A stretch of DNA of 62,000 bases, taken from positions 800,001 through 862,000 of the forward strand of contig WPIO01000053.1 of NCBI GenBank assembly GCA_009760855.2, written 5' to 3'. The translations under genes were made by a program, and so were the position numbers. The stretch's first letter is position 1; each line of letters begins with the position of its first letter. The notes below the pieces were generated by a model that saw only the letters and a program-made list of their open reading frames with translations, was not told the DNA's origin and made no database searches. This stretch comes from Cristatella mucedo. Lineage: Eukaryota; Bryozoa; Phylactolaemata; Cristatellidae. Below, piece after piece: positions 40,447 to 52,244 of the stretch.

Positions 40447-40587
40447 AGGCAGTTGCTTACTTTACCTCCGTCCTGAGGTCGTGGGTTCGAATCATGTGGT
40501 AGTCGATCTTTTATTGCCACTGCAAGCGGTGGGGATAGCTACAAAGGCGCTTCTGTTGCTATAAAAAAAATGCTGTTAAAGCAGCTA

Positions 40588-40592
<5 letters not shown>
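40447..40592 (+). mobile_element. SINE-2 copy
   Basis: GAGGTCGTGGGTTCGAATCATG (box B), then TTTTATTGCCACTGCAAGCGGTGGGGATAGCTACAAAGGCGCTTCTGTTGCTATAAA. A TA repeat follows. Confidence 0.75.
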
Positions 40593-40662
<70 letters not shown>

Positions 40663-40700
40663 TATACCCCTGTATATAAACGCCTGTATATATCTACGGT
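40588..40700. repeat. (TA)n repeat
   Basis: About 90 bp of alternating TA with CATG, then two copies of CCTGTATATA. Confidence 0.9.
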
Positions 40701-40954
40701 ATGTATTCCTTGTAATGCTCACGCGAATAATAAAAATAATAACAATGATGTAATAATAACAATGATGAAATCAATGCAGGCCTCTACGGTAGCTTTACCT
40801 CTACTTAAGTGTTTTATATCTCTCTGTTAAAGCAGCAGTAATTAGGAGCTAACACAGAATTAGTGTATCTTGCTTAGTGTCTTATGCAAAAACATACCAC
40901 TATCATACTTCGACATGCAGGGAAAAGCGCGAAAAAGACTCGTGGCAAGAGGTT

Positions 40955-41366
40955 AAATAATAATAATAATAATAATTCACTTGATGAAGCGCCCTCAGAG
41001 AACTTAGTCTCTCTCTAGGCGCTTTACATTTGCTGTAAAGTGAAATTCAATTGAATGGTAAGTAAAATCATGCTTGATAAACAAACGAAATGAATAATAT
41101 GGTTAGGGGTGACATGCACAGGGTCAGCATGCAAATGTGGTTAGTGGCAGCATGCACAGTGTCAGCACGCATAAGCACGTCAAGGACGAATCACAGGGGC
41201 CCACTAAATGCTGTCCTAAATAGGTGTGTTTTTAGGTTCCTTTTAAATGTGGTCAGGTCAGGGGATGTTCTGACGCAGGTCGGGAGTGAGTTCCAGGCTT
41301 TGGGAGCATGCGAGCTAAATGCACGGTCTCCAGAGGATTTGAGGTTTAGTAGTACTTCAGGTTAGT
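40955..41366 (-). mobile_element. LINE-A 3' end
   Basis: (AAT)n, ACTTGATGAAGCGCCCTCAGAGAACTTAGTCTCTCTCTAGGCGCTTTACATTTG, full UTR and the ORF2 C-terminus back to the 'NLKSFGDRAF' block (about 41340). It looks recent. Confidence 0.92.
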
Positions 41367-41454
41367 TAGATGCGAACTCAATCGTGTGCAAGCGAGAAGA
41401 GCACACAGGGGAAAAGAAAGATCCACGGGACAAAAGACAAAAGACTAGACAAAA

Positions 41455-41585
41455 TGTATGCATGCGTATCTCCGTCTGTAACTTCACAGAGTCATACAGA
41501 CCACGTGGGCGTTACGCAGGAGAGTTTTGCATAGCGCGCTCACAGCCTGAGCGGCTTTCGGTACGCAGGAAGCGTGTCACGCTTG
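41455..41585 (-). mobile_element. LINE-B 3' end
   Basis: GCGTATCTCCGTCTGTAACTTCACAGAGTCATACAGACCACGTGGGCGTTACGCAGGAGAGTTTTGC to GCGGCTTTCGGTACGCA, the reverse of the LINE-B tail. Confidence 0.88.
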
Positions 41586-41689
41586 GCCGTAGTCATGAAG
41601 CACACAGTTCCATGAAGCACAAGGACGCAAAAGAACAATTTACTCGAAAATTGCAAAGGGTGCGCGGAAAAGTCAGGTGCTCAGCTTAG

Positions 41690-42480
41690 TTTTTTGAACG
41701 TCGTCAAATCAGGCGATAACGTAGTGGGGGCAGTCGAGAGTGAATTCCTTGCTTTGGGTGCGTAGCAAAGGCACGGTTATTAAGGGAATGATGGGTAATC
41801 GATGCAATCTTCTGCCGGGGCTTCCGGTGATGCTACGGGAGGCTTGATGTGAAACAAGTTCGGATAGGTTTGACGGAGAATCGAAAGACCTAAATGCGGG
41901 TGACATAATCCTGTTGTCAACATGCTGCTAGATAGGCTGCCAGCTCAGATTAGTAGGCAGTGGCTGTTGCGACGTTCACGGCGGTACGCCGAGCGTCCGA
42001 GTGTTGCACCCGCTAGAAAGTGAGTTACTGCACTGGTTGGAAGACCTCGAAATAGTGAGCTACATAAGTATAGCCACAATTTCACGAATGCATGGAACGG
42101 CTTGGCACTAGTGTACTCATACCTTTGCAGCAAATTTAAAGCGCCAGAAAGAGATTGAGTTCTCTGAGGCTGCTTTCTTAAATGTATTCTTATTTACCAA
42201 GCAAGCTCAAATTTCAGCAATATTAAGTTAGCAAAAGTAGGCTGACTTTACTGATTAGCTGATTTTCTCATGTAGTGATAAGTTATTTCTGAAGAGGAAA
42301 ACCAGATTCCGCTCTGGGGCTACCCGAAACATGCTGGTAGAGCCTGTTTGAAGAGTTAAGCTTTCCAGTAACCGAGTAAAATTTATTTTCATTTTATTAA
42401 TTTGTTAGCTTTTCTCTTAATTTCAAATACAGAAAGTTTGCTGCCATCTAAAGGTGACTGGCGGCAATGTTACAGAAACT
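41690..42480 (-). mobile_element. Old LINE-A-like copy with nested tail
   Basis: Reverse text such as GAATTCCTTGCTTTGGGTGCGTAGCAAAGGCACGG and CAAGCTCAAATTTCAGCAATATTAAGTTAGCAAAAGTAGGCTGACTTTA follows LINE-A gene order but is diverged. A plus-strand LINE-A tail (AAATTTAAAGCGCCAGAAAGAGATTGAGTTCTCTGAGGCTGC, 42118-42200) is nested in it. Confidence 0.65.
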
Positions 42481-42559
42481 AACTAAAGAACTACAACTAG
42501 AGAGAATTTAAAGTCCAGCTACTACTCTACAATGGCATCCACAATAGGAATAAAAAGTA

Positions 42560-42990
42560 ACGGTTCGCTTATATAACACCCTTAACGAACCTCTCTTCTA
42601 TCCAGGTGCTTAAACTCACTGCAAAAGAATCCACACCTACGGAAAAGTGACATGTATCGAGCACAATAATTAGGACAGTATTAAGCACACGAAAGGAAAC
42701 ATGTATCATGATTATGTATGTATGCTAAAGCAAAAATGAAGATCAAATAAACAAACACACACACATGAATATCAAACAAATATGAAGATAGCCACATATT
42801 ATTAACACGAATGGCTAGTAACATGCACTATAGCTGGCACAGCTAGGCATGTAAAACATATCGGAATTAAAAAGACAATTTCACGGCGGAGGAAGAAAAG
42901 ATGCGCCTTTAGCTGAGACTTGTACGATGAAAGATCACGTGCAGACAGTAACCCTATCCAGAAGCGAGTTTCCTAGCTTTGGCCGGTGCG
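42560..42990 (-). mobile_element. Diverged LINE-A-like 3' region
   Basis: ATATAACACCCTTAACGAACCTCTCTTCTATCCAGGTGCTTAAACTC resembles the reverse hairpin, followed by UTR-like text and TTCCTAGCTTTGGCCGGTGCGAGCTGAAGG (reverse 'FSSYAPKAWN' position). Confidence 0.4.
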
Positions 42991-43234
42991 AGCTGAAGGT
43001 ACGACTGACAAACGTTTCAGATTAAAAAAAAAGTTCAAATACGCTGGCAGCCAACCTAACGCAAACGGCGCTGCTGTAGGGGAAGTAAGTAATTCGTATG
43101 AACATTTGGAGAAACGAGGTTTAAAGAGATCGAATGATTGGTATATAACGATTGATGCTGCTGATGGTCATCGGCTCAGACGCGAAAGCCAAGCTTGTGT
43201 TCGACTATGAATTCGACTAGTAAAGCGAAAGGAA

Positions 43235-43355
43235 GCGAGCGCAGACTCACTGAGAGCGCAGACTCACTGAGAGCGCAGACTCACTGAGCGCAGAGTCACT
43301 GAGCGTAGACTCACTGAGCGCAGAGTCACTGAGCGCAGACTCACTGAGTTAGGAC
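43235..43355. repeat. Minisatellite, unit GAGCGCAGACTCACT
   Basis: There are about eight copies of a 15-bp unit (17 bp with an extra GA in the first copies) with GACTCACT/GAGTCACT variants. GAGTCA is close to an AP-1 core, but only as a by-product of the repeat. Confidence 0.92.
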
Positions 43356-43689
43356 TCACTGAGGGCAAATGGCTGCAAATGCTTTGTCTCTCTGTTTTAT
43401 TCGCCCATCTCTCTCACGATGAGCTAATTTCAGCTAGCGGCGCACCCTCAAAATGCCTTTCCAAAAAGACAAGCGATCGGATCAGTCACCCCCACTGTCG
43501 ACTCGGTCTACTTTCATCCACGAACTATTGCCGAAAATTTAGGAATGCTTAGAGAAGAGTACAGCAGCCAAACTAATGCTTGAGTATTTTATATACTGCC
43601 TAGATTGCTCTGCAGCGATATAACTTATTCGGGATTCGCAGTGAGGGCTTTTAATCGTCTGAAAATGGCGCGAAATTCATTTGATTGGC

Positions 43690-43810
43690 TCGTCTGATTA
43701 GCCGTCAGCTGCGTAGCTGCCACGTCACACCGATTCTGTCAGAGTTTCATTTACTTCCTACCAAGCAACGAATCGACTTCAAGATCCACTGCCTCGTTTC
43801 TAGGTAGTTC
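43690..43810 (+). mobile_element. LINE-A-like scrap
   Basis: CTGCCACGTCACACCGATTCTGTCAGAGTTTCATTTACTTCCTACCAAGCAACGAATCGACTTCAAG is the 'CHITPLLADLHWLPVKQRIDFK' region, decayed. Confidence 0.65.
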
Positions 43811-43887
43811 GTACCGGCCTGTCTAAATGTTCTGCTTGCTCCTGCAGTATGCTGCCGCCCAAGATACTTTTCAGTTACCAGTTGTGG

Positions 43888-43987
<100 letters not shown>

Positions 43988-44272
43988 CACTACATTGAAG
44001 TCGTCTGCGATCTGAAACTATTTCGTGAATCGAAAGTCTGTAACTCACTTTCGGGTTGTCTCACCAACCGCATGGACTTTGCATTGTCTAAATCTCAGCA
44101 GCTACAAAGCGCATCTGCTCCATTCAGTTTTCCTTTTGCTAGAATGACAATGTTCCTGTGGTTCCTACGTGCTTTACGTGGTTGCCTGTGCACGACCAAG
44201 TGCACATTAATAAGTTAAGGCTATACTAACCAAGGGCCCGGTGTGTCTTCTTATGCGTTTTTATGCAAGCTC

Positions 44273-44312
44273 ATCTAAGCATAATAAGAGATTGGGTTCT
44301 CTGAGGGCGCAA
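44273..44312 (+). mobile_element. LINE-A tail split by the DNA element
   Basis: TAAGCATAATAAGAGATTGGGTTCTCTGAGGGCGC is a LINE-A hairpin; its ATT tail appears to resume at about 45005-45030. Confidence 0.6.
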
Positions 44313-44317
44313 ATGTA

Positions 44318-44998
44318 CAGACGTCCCTCGCCACTTTGCGCTTCGACTTTCGCGGATTTACTCGATCGCGGTTTTTTCAAATACCATACGCGCATATTCA
44401 TTAAAGAGTTGATCGAGATAGTGAAAAGGACACAGTGCGCTCTTGGTTGTCTGAGTCAATTATACGCCCTCGTATTGCAATAAAAAGTAACACTAACATA
44501 TGAATTTGTTTTTAACTAATATACGTATGTTGTCTGTGCGTCTATGTATTCGAGCACCTCCCCCCACGTATACCCTTCAATGCTATGTGCGGCCGCTCGA
44601 CCACTTCTTGTGTGGGGAAGAAATTCCCCCCAAAAATATGATGTGGTGAAACCAAGCCAATATGAGCGTGCTGTTCACTGCTTTACCACCCTAGTGTAGG
44701 ACCTTTACATGTGCGAGTAATTATATGTACAACAATAATAACATGATATTTTTAGCGTCTAATATGTCTTATTTTATCTCATTCTGACTGATATATTGGT
44801 GAATAAAAGTGTAATAGTGACTATTACGATGTTATTACATATCCAGAGGGCTCAAATAGTGCTAAAACCGTATTTAGAAGGTCGTGGACATGTTTTCAAT
44901 GCACCAACTACGAAAATATTTGATTTATAAATAGAATCCTACTTTGCGGAAATTGACTTATCGCGGTAGAGTCTGACACGGATTAACCAGGATAAACA
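44318..44998. mobile_element. Non-autonomous pogo/Tigger-like DNA element
   Basis: The left end CAGACGTCCCTCGCCACTTTGCGCTTCGACTTTCGCGG and the right end (reverse complement starting GACCTTTGTTTATCCTGGTTAATCCG and then CTCTACCGCGATAAGTCAATTTCCGC) carry the TCGCGG/ATCGCGG-rich termini seen in Tc1/mariner-superfamily pogo/Tigger-like elements. The 5' side is flanked by TA. The 680-bp body has no transposase frame. It splits a LINE-A tail: GAGATTGGGTTCTCTGAGGGCGC before and (ATT)n after. Confidence 0.45.
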
Positions 44999-45149
44999 AA
45001 GGTCATCTTTATTATTATTATTATATTATTACGCTTAAGTGCGTTTTTTATGAGCATGATACCTTGTGTGCCATTATCACTTTGCTCTCGCTTCTCTTTC
45101 AGTGAGCTGTAAAGCAACTGAATAGATAATTTGCTCTGTAAGAGTTTAA

Positions 45150-45678
45150 AATGACTCAAATTATTAATTTTATTACTGCTAGATGCTAGGGCAATCTTCC
45201 TAAAGAAAAAATAAAGACTATTAAAGACATAAAAGCAACGAGTTTCAGAAAATAAACATGAAGTTGTATATATAATTACCCACGAAACGCTGGGTGATAG
45301 AACAAGACTTGTAGCTTGCTACTTCTTACCTGAATACGTCGTCCTCAAGGCGAGATTCTTAAGGTCACGGTTGACGGTAGTTCTTGCACGTTTCCCTGCC
45401 AGTGTACCACGCCGTTGCTGGCTGTTGTTGGTTAATCTGACGCCCCGAAATCGGCACGATCCACGATCCATGCTCTGCAAGCAAGCAGCGCTATCCGTGA
45501 CGCAATCTCCGCAAGCAGCACGCTCCGCGAGCCGGGCTCTGCCACGAGCGGTACGAGCTCCGTGACACGTCCTTTGTAGGCAGCACCAGCAGCAGCAGCC
45601 ACGGCACTGATACTCTGCAAGGAAGCAGCACGTTCCGCCCTCGACGAGTGACCTCTACATGTGATCTTTGGCGAAGAG
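45150..45678. other. Nothing firm; imperfect CpG-rich repeats
   Basis: Around 45470-45640 are loosely repeated GCAAGCAGCACGCTCCGC-type phrases. No gene is supported. Confidence 0.4.
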
Positions 45679-45697
45679 CACCCAGGGGTGAGCTATT

Positions 45698-46297
45698 ATG
45701 CCACTACAGCCGACTTTGAATATGGCTGCAAGGCTGGTCTTCAAGTTCCAACGGTTTGAGCACCCGTCTCCTTTGCTGAAAGAGCTAGAATGGTTGCCGG
45801 TTGAGCAAAGGATACAGAGCAAAGTTCTTACGCTGACCCACAAGGCCCGCCACGGCTTGGCTCCTTTATACCTAGCTGAACTGCTGCATCAGTTTCAGCC
45901 TGTTCGCGCCCTCAGGTTTTGTGTGGACAATAAATTAGCTGTCCCATTCCTCCGCTTAAAGACAGTTGGCGACAGAAGCTTTAGCTCTGCAGGTCCTAGA
46001 CTGTGGAACTCGCTTCCACAATTCTTACGCAACGATATCTACTCTCCTGATGCCGACTATGGCACATCTTTTTCAGCGGTCCTGAACTGCTACTTCTTTG
46101 CTACTCACTACCTCAACTGCTCTCCTAACTCTGCTATGCTTCCCACTTTCTCTTTGTTGCGTGAGACAAAGTCTGTTGGCTACCGAATGCGTACCGAAAG
46201 CCGCGTAGGCTGTGAGTGCGCTATACAAAACTCTCCTGCGTGACACCCACATGGTCTTTATGACTCTGTGGAGTTACTGACGGAGATACATTACATT
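45698..46297 (+). mobile_element. LINE-B copy with 18-bp target duplication
   Basis: A 5'-truncated LINE-B with an open frame of 181 codons (ending CECAIQNSPA) and the complete 3' end. ACCCAGGGGTGAGCTATT flanks it exactly at 45680-45697 and 46298-46315. The last seven bases of the left copy (AGCTATT) also match the LINE sequence there, suggesting microhomology at the 5' junction. Confidence 0.95.
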
Positions 46298-46375
46298 ACC
46301 CAGGGGTGAGCTATTTAGGGGGTTAGCGCTCTACATGAGCCAGATCATGCTGCTCAGGACGTGGTAGCATGAGGT

Positions 46376-47556
46376 TAATAATAATAATAATATTGCACTT
46401 GATAAAGCGCAATCAGAGAACTTAATCTCTTTCTAGGCGCTTTACATTTGCTGCAAAGTGATATGCAATAGAATAGTAGGTAAAATCATGCTTGAAAAAT
46501 AAACAAAATGAATAATATGGTTAAGGGTTACATGCACAGGGTCAGCATACAAATGTGGTTAGTGGCAGCATGCACAGTGTCAGCACGCATAAGCACATCA
46601 AGGACGAATCACAGGGACCCACTAAATGCTGTCCTAAATAGGTGTGTTTTTAAGTTTCTTTTAAATGTGGTCAGGTCAGAGGATGTTCTGACGCAGGTCG
46701 GGAGGGAGTTCCAGGCTTTGGGAGCCTACGAGCTAAATGCACGGTCTCCAAAGGATTCAAGGTTTGTACGAGGTATTTCCAGACTGTTGGATTCCGAAAA
46801 GCGGGTGGTACGATGCTTGGCCTGATGGGGGAGTATGTCGGAGAGATAGGTTAGAGCCATAGAATGAAGGGACCTAAAAGTGAGCGACAAAACCTTGAAG
46901 TCAATCCGTTGCTTAATTGGTAGCCAGTGCAGGTCGGCGAGAAGTGGAGTAATGTGGCAACTGCGATGCTCACGACAGCCAAGCCTAGCTGCAGAGTTTT
47001 GCACTAGCTGTAATCGCCTGATTGCACATGCCGGTAGGCCAGCAAGCCGTGAGTTACAGGAGTCAAGGCGGGATGTTACAAATGCATGGAAGTAATTAGA
47101 CGTGGTATCCTTATCTAAACAAGCCCGAATGTTGGCAATGTTATGAAGCTGAAAATAGGCAGATTTGACTGTGGAGCTGATGTGGTCGTCTAACGAGAGG
47201 TCGCTTTGGAATATGACACTTAGATTTCGAGCTGATTCAACTGGAGATATGGTGGCAGAGCCAATTTTGAAAGTCAGCCTTTCCAATTTCTGAATCACAC
47301 TGGGTTTGCCCATGACTAGTATGTTACTTTTATCATCGTTAAGTTTTAGAAAATGTGCTGCCATCCATGTGCGGATGTCATCAATGCATGCAGCTAGTGA
47401 GTTGAGAGAATTTGAGGTGCTCGAAGGCTGGGAGGGATCAAAGCAAAGGTACAACTGAGTGTCATCTGCATAGAAGTGAAAGCCTAGATTGTGCTTGGCA
47501 ATCACATCAGCAAGAGGCAGAGTATAAACCGTGAAAAGGACCGGACCTAGCACTAA
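46376..47556 (-). mobile_element. LINE-A copy, young-looking
   Basis: The complete 3' end and a 275-codon open frame (46726-47553) starting inside the RT palm at '[16 protein letters not shown]', with FYADDTQ, the thumb, HWLPIKQRIDFK and the C-terminal block. It is very close by eye to the 15629-16840 part of the long copy. It is 5'-truncated at the RT. Confidence 0.93.
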
Positions 47557-47569
47557 TAGTAACTAACCA

Positions 47570-47697
47570 TGTAATTCATTTGTATAGCGCCCTCAAGAGA
47601 ACTTGATCTCTATTCAGGCGCTTCACATATGCCTCCGGGCTTGAGCCCACGACCTCAGCCAGACCTTGGTCGGGGCGAGTGCCTTAACCGCTGGAAT
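47570..47697 (-). mobile_element. SINE-1 copy
   Basis: TGTATAGCGCCCTCAAGAGAACTTGATCTCTATTCAGGCGCTTCACATATGCC, reverse box B (GGGCTTGAGCCC) and GGGCGAGTGCCTTAACCGCTGG. Confidence 0.92.
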
Positions 47698-47761
47698 GCC
47701 TAAATGCCTGAACGGCTCCTGACCACGAGCTTGCACCCAAGCTAACGGGCTGGCGTTTGCA

Positions 47762-48108
47762 CTCACACAAACGAACACACCCACACACCCACACACCCAC
47801 ACACCCACACACCCACACACCCACAGACCCACACACCCACACACCCACACACCCACACACCCACACACCCACACACACACACACACCCACACACCCACAC
47901 ACCCACACACCCACACACCCACACACCCACACACCCACACACCCACACACCCACACACACACACACACACACACCCACACACCCACACACCCACACACCC
48001 ACACACCCACACACCCACACACCCACACACCCACACACCCACACACCCACACACCCACACACCCACACACCCACACACCCACACACCCACACACACAAAC
48101 ACACACAC
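47762..48108. repeat. (CACACCCA)n, about 340 bp
   Basis: An 8-bp unit repeated some 40 times, broken by two short pure CA runs. The minus strand is TGTGTGGG, a G-rich telomere-like composition. Cysteine-rich or His-Thr-rich open frames over it are artefacts. Confidence 0.97.
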
Positions 48109-49015
48109 TAGCCTGCTATGGCGTTGCCCTGAGCACGAGTAAGGTCATTGGTGACGCATTGGCAGACGCCGATTTAAACGATCTGATTTAAACGTCGAGT
48201 ATCTGTCCATACAGCCGCCAATGAAATTATCCACTGACCATTTTCAAGCTCGTGATGTGTGAGAGACAGGCTACTGGTGCCCTTGGCTAGATCTCGGCCA
48301 CGAACCATTCAACCAAATGCTGAGATCCATATTAATAATTTTTGAATCAAAATGTAGCGCACCAATCGTCTTATGACAGTCCATAGTGTGCGGCTCGGCC
48401 AGCCCTCATCTATGCATTGCATGCTCTCGAGTGAGCAAAAAGGAGATGGTGGCTACTCAGCAGGGGCTGTTGTATATCTATGACTGAAGCCGTCCGATTG
48501 CCCTGCTCGGGAACCTGGCATCTGGAATGCAAAGCAGAGAAGCCTGAGTGCAGCTCTTGCTCTCAAGTCTACAGAGATAAGGCTACAGGTAACCAGGGAT
48601 ACGAGCGGTGGCAGGGCGCTGGGAGGCAGTCGGAGCCTCAGGCCAGGTCACAGGGGTAAAGACAGCTTCACTGATAGCGAGCTACCGGCGGCCCACCAAG
48701 GGCGCATTACTGTCTGACGCCGGCGGTGTTGCCAGACCAGAGCAGAGCATTAGGACGTAATTTCATTTACTGACCTGGAAGGTCAAGGTTGAGACTGAAG
48801 TGACTCGTCGAGCCGCTTCGCTCGCAGAGTAATGCGTGCTATACTCTGCATCTCCAGATCACGTGGCCCCCTCATTTCTTTTAGGCCGACCAATCTTCAG
48901 AGTGAATGGCTTTGAGAGAAGCATGGCTTTTGCTGGCTGCTACCTGTTGTCTGCTACCCTCCTAGGCCCGCTATGTACATGTACCACTCGTTCATCCTTT
49001 GTATCTATAATTTAT
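48109..49015. other. Nothing recognised
   Basis: Unique-looking DNA without a supported gene; only 61-codon frames are present. Confidence 0.4.
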
Positions 49016-49143
49016 ATATAATTCGTTTATATAGCGCCCCAAGAGAACTACATCTCTATTCAGGCGCTTCACATATGCCTCAGGGCTCGAGCCCACGACC
49101 TCAGCCAGACCCTAGTCAGGGCGAGCACCTTAACCACTGGACT
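49016..49143 (-). mobile_element. SINE-1 copy
   Basis: TATATAGCGCCCCAAGAGAACTACATCTCTATTCAGGCGCTTC, reverse box B (AGGGCTCGAGCCC), then GGGCGAGCACCTTAACCACTGG. Confidence 0.92.
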
Positions 49144-49196
49144 AACATAGTTCGGCGTAGCGAAGAAAAAGACCAAGAAGAGAATGAAGGAGATAG

Positions 49197-49565
<369 letters not shown>

Positions 49566-50124
49566 ATGAGGGAGCTTGAGCTGAGAGAGAATATGCCAGG
49601 CAGAAGACGCTGTAGGACAGGATCAAAATGTGTCAGGTGAATGGATCAGTGGCCTTGGGCCTTTACTCAATGCTGTGGCTCGTGCCCCGGTGCGTGCGGG
49701 TGGGGCCCAGGAGCCCAGTTTTACTCCACATTGTACGCCATTTCTTCATTAAGCGGCTCCTCTCTTCCCGCACAGCGTCCGTAGCTGTGGCTGTGCTCTC
49801 GCATCCTCCGCCATCCTCCACGTGGCTGGGGTTTAACGAATTAGCAAAATCCATTTTGAGGACTCTTGAAACGACTGGAAATCTTTGGCGCCAAGCTCGA
49901 ATTTTGAGTGAATATTGCACTAAACCACCGCTGTGGTGCTCTCGCCAAATCCATGCAATTTTGCTCACAGGATTTCTTACAATTGGGCTGTAAAGAGGCA
50001 CACCACTGCCAAAGTTCACCCCAGTATACAGAAATCCGGCAACATCTACTATAATCCCCTATAATCCACTATAATCGCTCAAACCACTCGCAAGTTTAGT
50101 ACCTCAAAGCCTACGTGTCACATG
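49566..50124. other. Unassigned open frames
   Basis: Overlapping frames of 121 (plus, 49628-49993) and 118 codons (minus, 49663-50019) exist. The composition is balanced and neither shows a motif or splice context that I recognise. CACTATAATC/CCTATAATC is repeated three times at 50049-50080. Confidence 0.35.
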
Positions 50125-52045
50125 TCTGAAATGTGAAGTACATCAGGGCTCCGTGCTAGCCCCGGTTCTTAACATGGTTTATACTCTCCCTCTTGCTGAT
50201 GTGATTGCCAAGAACAGTCAAGGCTTTCACTTCTATGCGGATGAAACTCAGTTGTACTTTTGATTTGATCCCTCACAGTATTCGAGCACCTCGAATTCTC
50301 TTAACTCACTTGCAGCATGTATTGATGACATCCGCACATGGATGGCTGCACATTTTCTAAAACTAAAGAATAACCTAACTAACTTACTAGTTATGGAAAA
50401 ACCCAGTGTGATTCAGAAATTGGAAAGGCTGGCACTCAAAATTGGCTCTGCCAGCATATTTTCCGTTGAATCAGCTCGAAATCTAGGTCTCATGTTCCAA
50501 TGTGACCTCTCGTTAGACGACCACACCAGCTCCACAGTCAAGTCTACCTACTTTCAGCTACATAACATTGCTAAAATTTGGGCTTGTTTAGATGAGGATA
50601 CCACGTCTAAGTTGGTCCATGCATTTTCGACATCCCAGTCTTGCCTTCTGTAACTCACTGCTTGTTGGCCTACCGGCATGTGCGATCAGGTGATTACAGC
50701 TGGTGCAAAACTCTGCAGCTAGGCTTGTCTGTCGTGAGCGTCGCAGTTGCCACATTACTCCACTTCTCGCTGACCTGCACTGGCTACCAGTAAAGCAACG
50801 GTTCGATTTCAAGGTTTTGTCACTCACTTTTAGGTCAATTCATTCTTTGGCTCCAGCCTATCTCTCAGATCTATTCCCACACCAGGCCAAGCATCGTAAA
50901 ACCTGCTGTTCGAAATCCAACAGTCTATCAATATCTCGTACAAACCTTAAATCTTTTGGAGACCGTGCATTTAGTTCGTAGGCTCCCAAAGCCTGGAACT
51001 CCCTCCTTGCCAACTTGCGTCAGAACATCCCCTGTCATGACCGCATTTAAAAAGAAATTAAAAACACTCCTATTTAGGACAGCATTTAGTGGGTCCCTGT
51101 GATTCGTCCTTGATGTGCTTATGCATGCTGACATTGTGCTATCCAAGATTAGAAGCTGTCTCCCACAGTGGCTTGTAAAGAATTTAACTAGCTCTTTAGT
51201 TCTGTCTCGGCTTGATTATTGTAATTCCCTTTTGGCTAGGCTACAAAAGAAAGCTATTATGCCACTACAGCAGACTATGAATATGGCTGCAAGGCTGGTC
51301 TTCAAGTCCCAGCGGTTTGAGCACGTGTCATCTTTGCTGGAAGAGCTAGGATGGTTGCCGGTTGAGCAAAGGATACAGAGCAAAGTTCTTACGGAGACCC
51401 ACAAGACCTGCCACGGCTTGGCTCCTTCGTACCTAGCTGAGCTGCTGCATCAGTTTCAGCCTGTTCGCGCCCTCAGGTCCTGTGTGGACAATAAATTAGC
51501 TGCCCCATTCCTCCGCTTAAAATCAGTTGGCGACAGAAGCTTTAGCTCTGCAGGTCCTAGACTGTGGAACTCGCTTCCACAATTCTTACGCAACGACATC
51601 TACTCGCCAACTGCCGACTATGGCACATCTTTTTCAGCGGTCCTGAACTGCTACTTCTATGCTACTCACTACCTCAACTGCTCTCCTAACTCTGCTATGC
51701 TTCCCACTTTCTCTTTGTTGCGTGAGACGAAGTCTGTTGGCTACCGAATGCGTACCGAAAGCCGCTTAGGCTGTGAGTGCGCTATACAAAACTCTCCTGC
51801 GTAACACCCACATGGTCTTTATGACTTTGTGAAGTTACTGACGGAGATACATTAGATACGTTTGCATGATGACCCTGTGCATGTCACCCCTAACCATTTT
51901 ATTCATGTTGTTTATCAAGCATGATATTACTCACCATTCAATTGCATTCCCATTTGCAGCAAATGTAAAGCGCCTAGAGAGAGATTGAGTTCTCTGAGGG
52001 CACTTTGTCAAGCGAGAGCATTACTATTGTTATTCCTATTATTAT
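50125..52045 (+). mobile_element. LINE-A copy interrupted by LINE-B
   Basis: LINE-A runs at 50125-51137 (RT palm '[10 protein letters not shown]' and FYADETQ, thumb, C-terminal block) and 51858-52045 (3' UTR, AAGCGCCTAGAGAGAGATTGAGTTCTCTGAGGGC). The palm motif reads YADE, not YADD, and frames are broken. About 20 bases of LINE-A are missing where LINE-B entered. Confidence 0.9.
51138..51857 (+). mobile_element. LINE-B nested in LINE-A
   Basis: Starts at CTATCCAAGATTAGAAGCTGTCTCCC and ends at GGAGATACATTAGATAC. A 229-codon open frame (51115-51804) begins in the LINE-A leftover and reads through the whole LINE-B part to CECAIQNSPA, an accidental join. Confidence 0.92.
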
Positions 52046-52244
52046 TGAGCAGAGCTGCCTCGCGCTCATGGGTTATTTCTTAGCGCCCGGCACTCGCTGC
52101 TGCACTCGCTGTCAACGTTGCAAAACCGTGAACAGACGCTGAATCGACGGCATCTGAATCATCGGGTCAATCAATTTGCATTTGCATTTGCCCTGGGTGT
52201 CAAGGCAGCATCTTACGTATATATTAAACATACCAGCATATAAT

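Noticed and set aside
43235-43355. Cluster of AP-1-like GAGTCA sites as an enhancer
   Set aside because: The sites are part of a 15-bp tandem repeat, so their number is explained by repeat expansion.
46726-47553. A 275-codon host gene on the minus strand
   Set aside because: It contains the FYADDTQ reverse transcriptase motif and ends in the LINE-A tail.
47623-48191. Cysteine-Val-Gly-rich and His-Thr-Pro-rich frames up to 161 codons
   Set aside because: They are translations of the CACACCCA octamer repeat.
51115-51804. A 229-codon host protein
   Set aside because: It is LINE-B ORF2 3' coding with a few LINE-A UTR codons in front.
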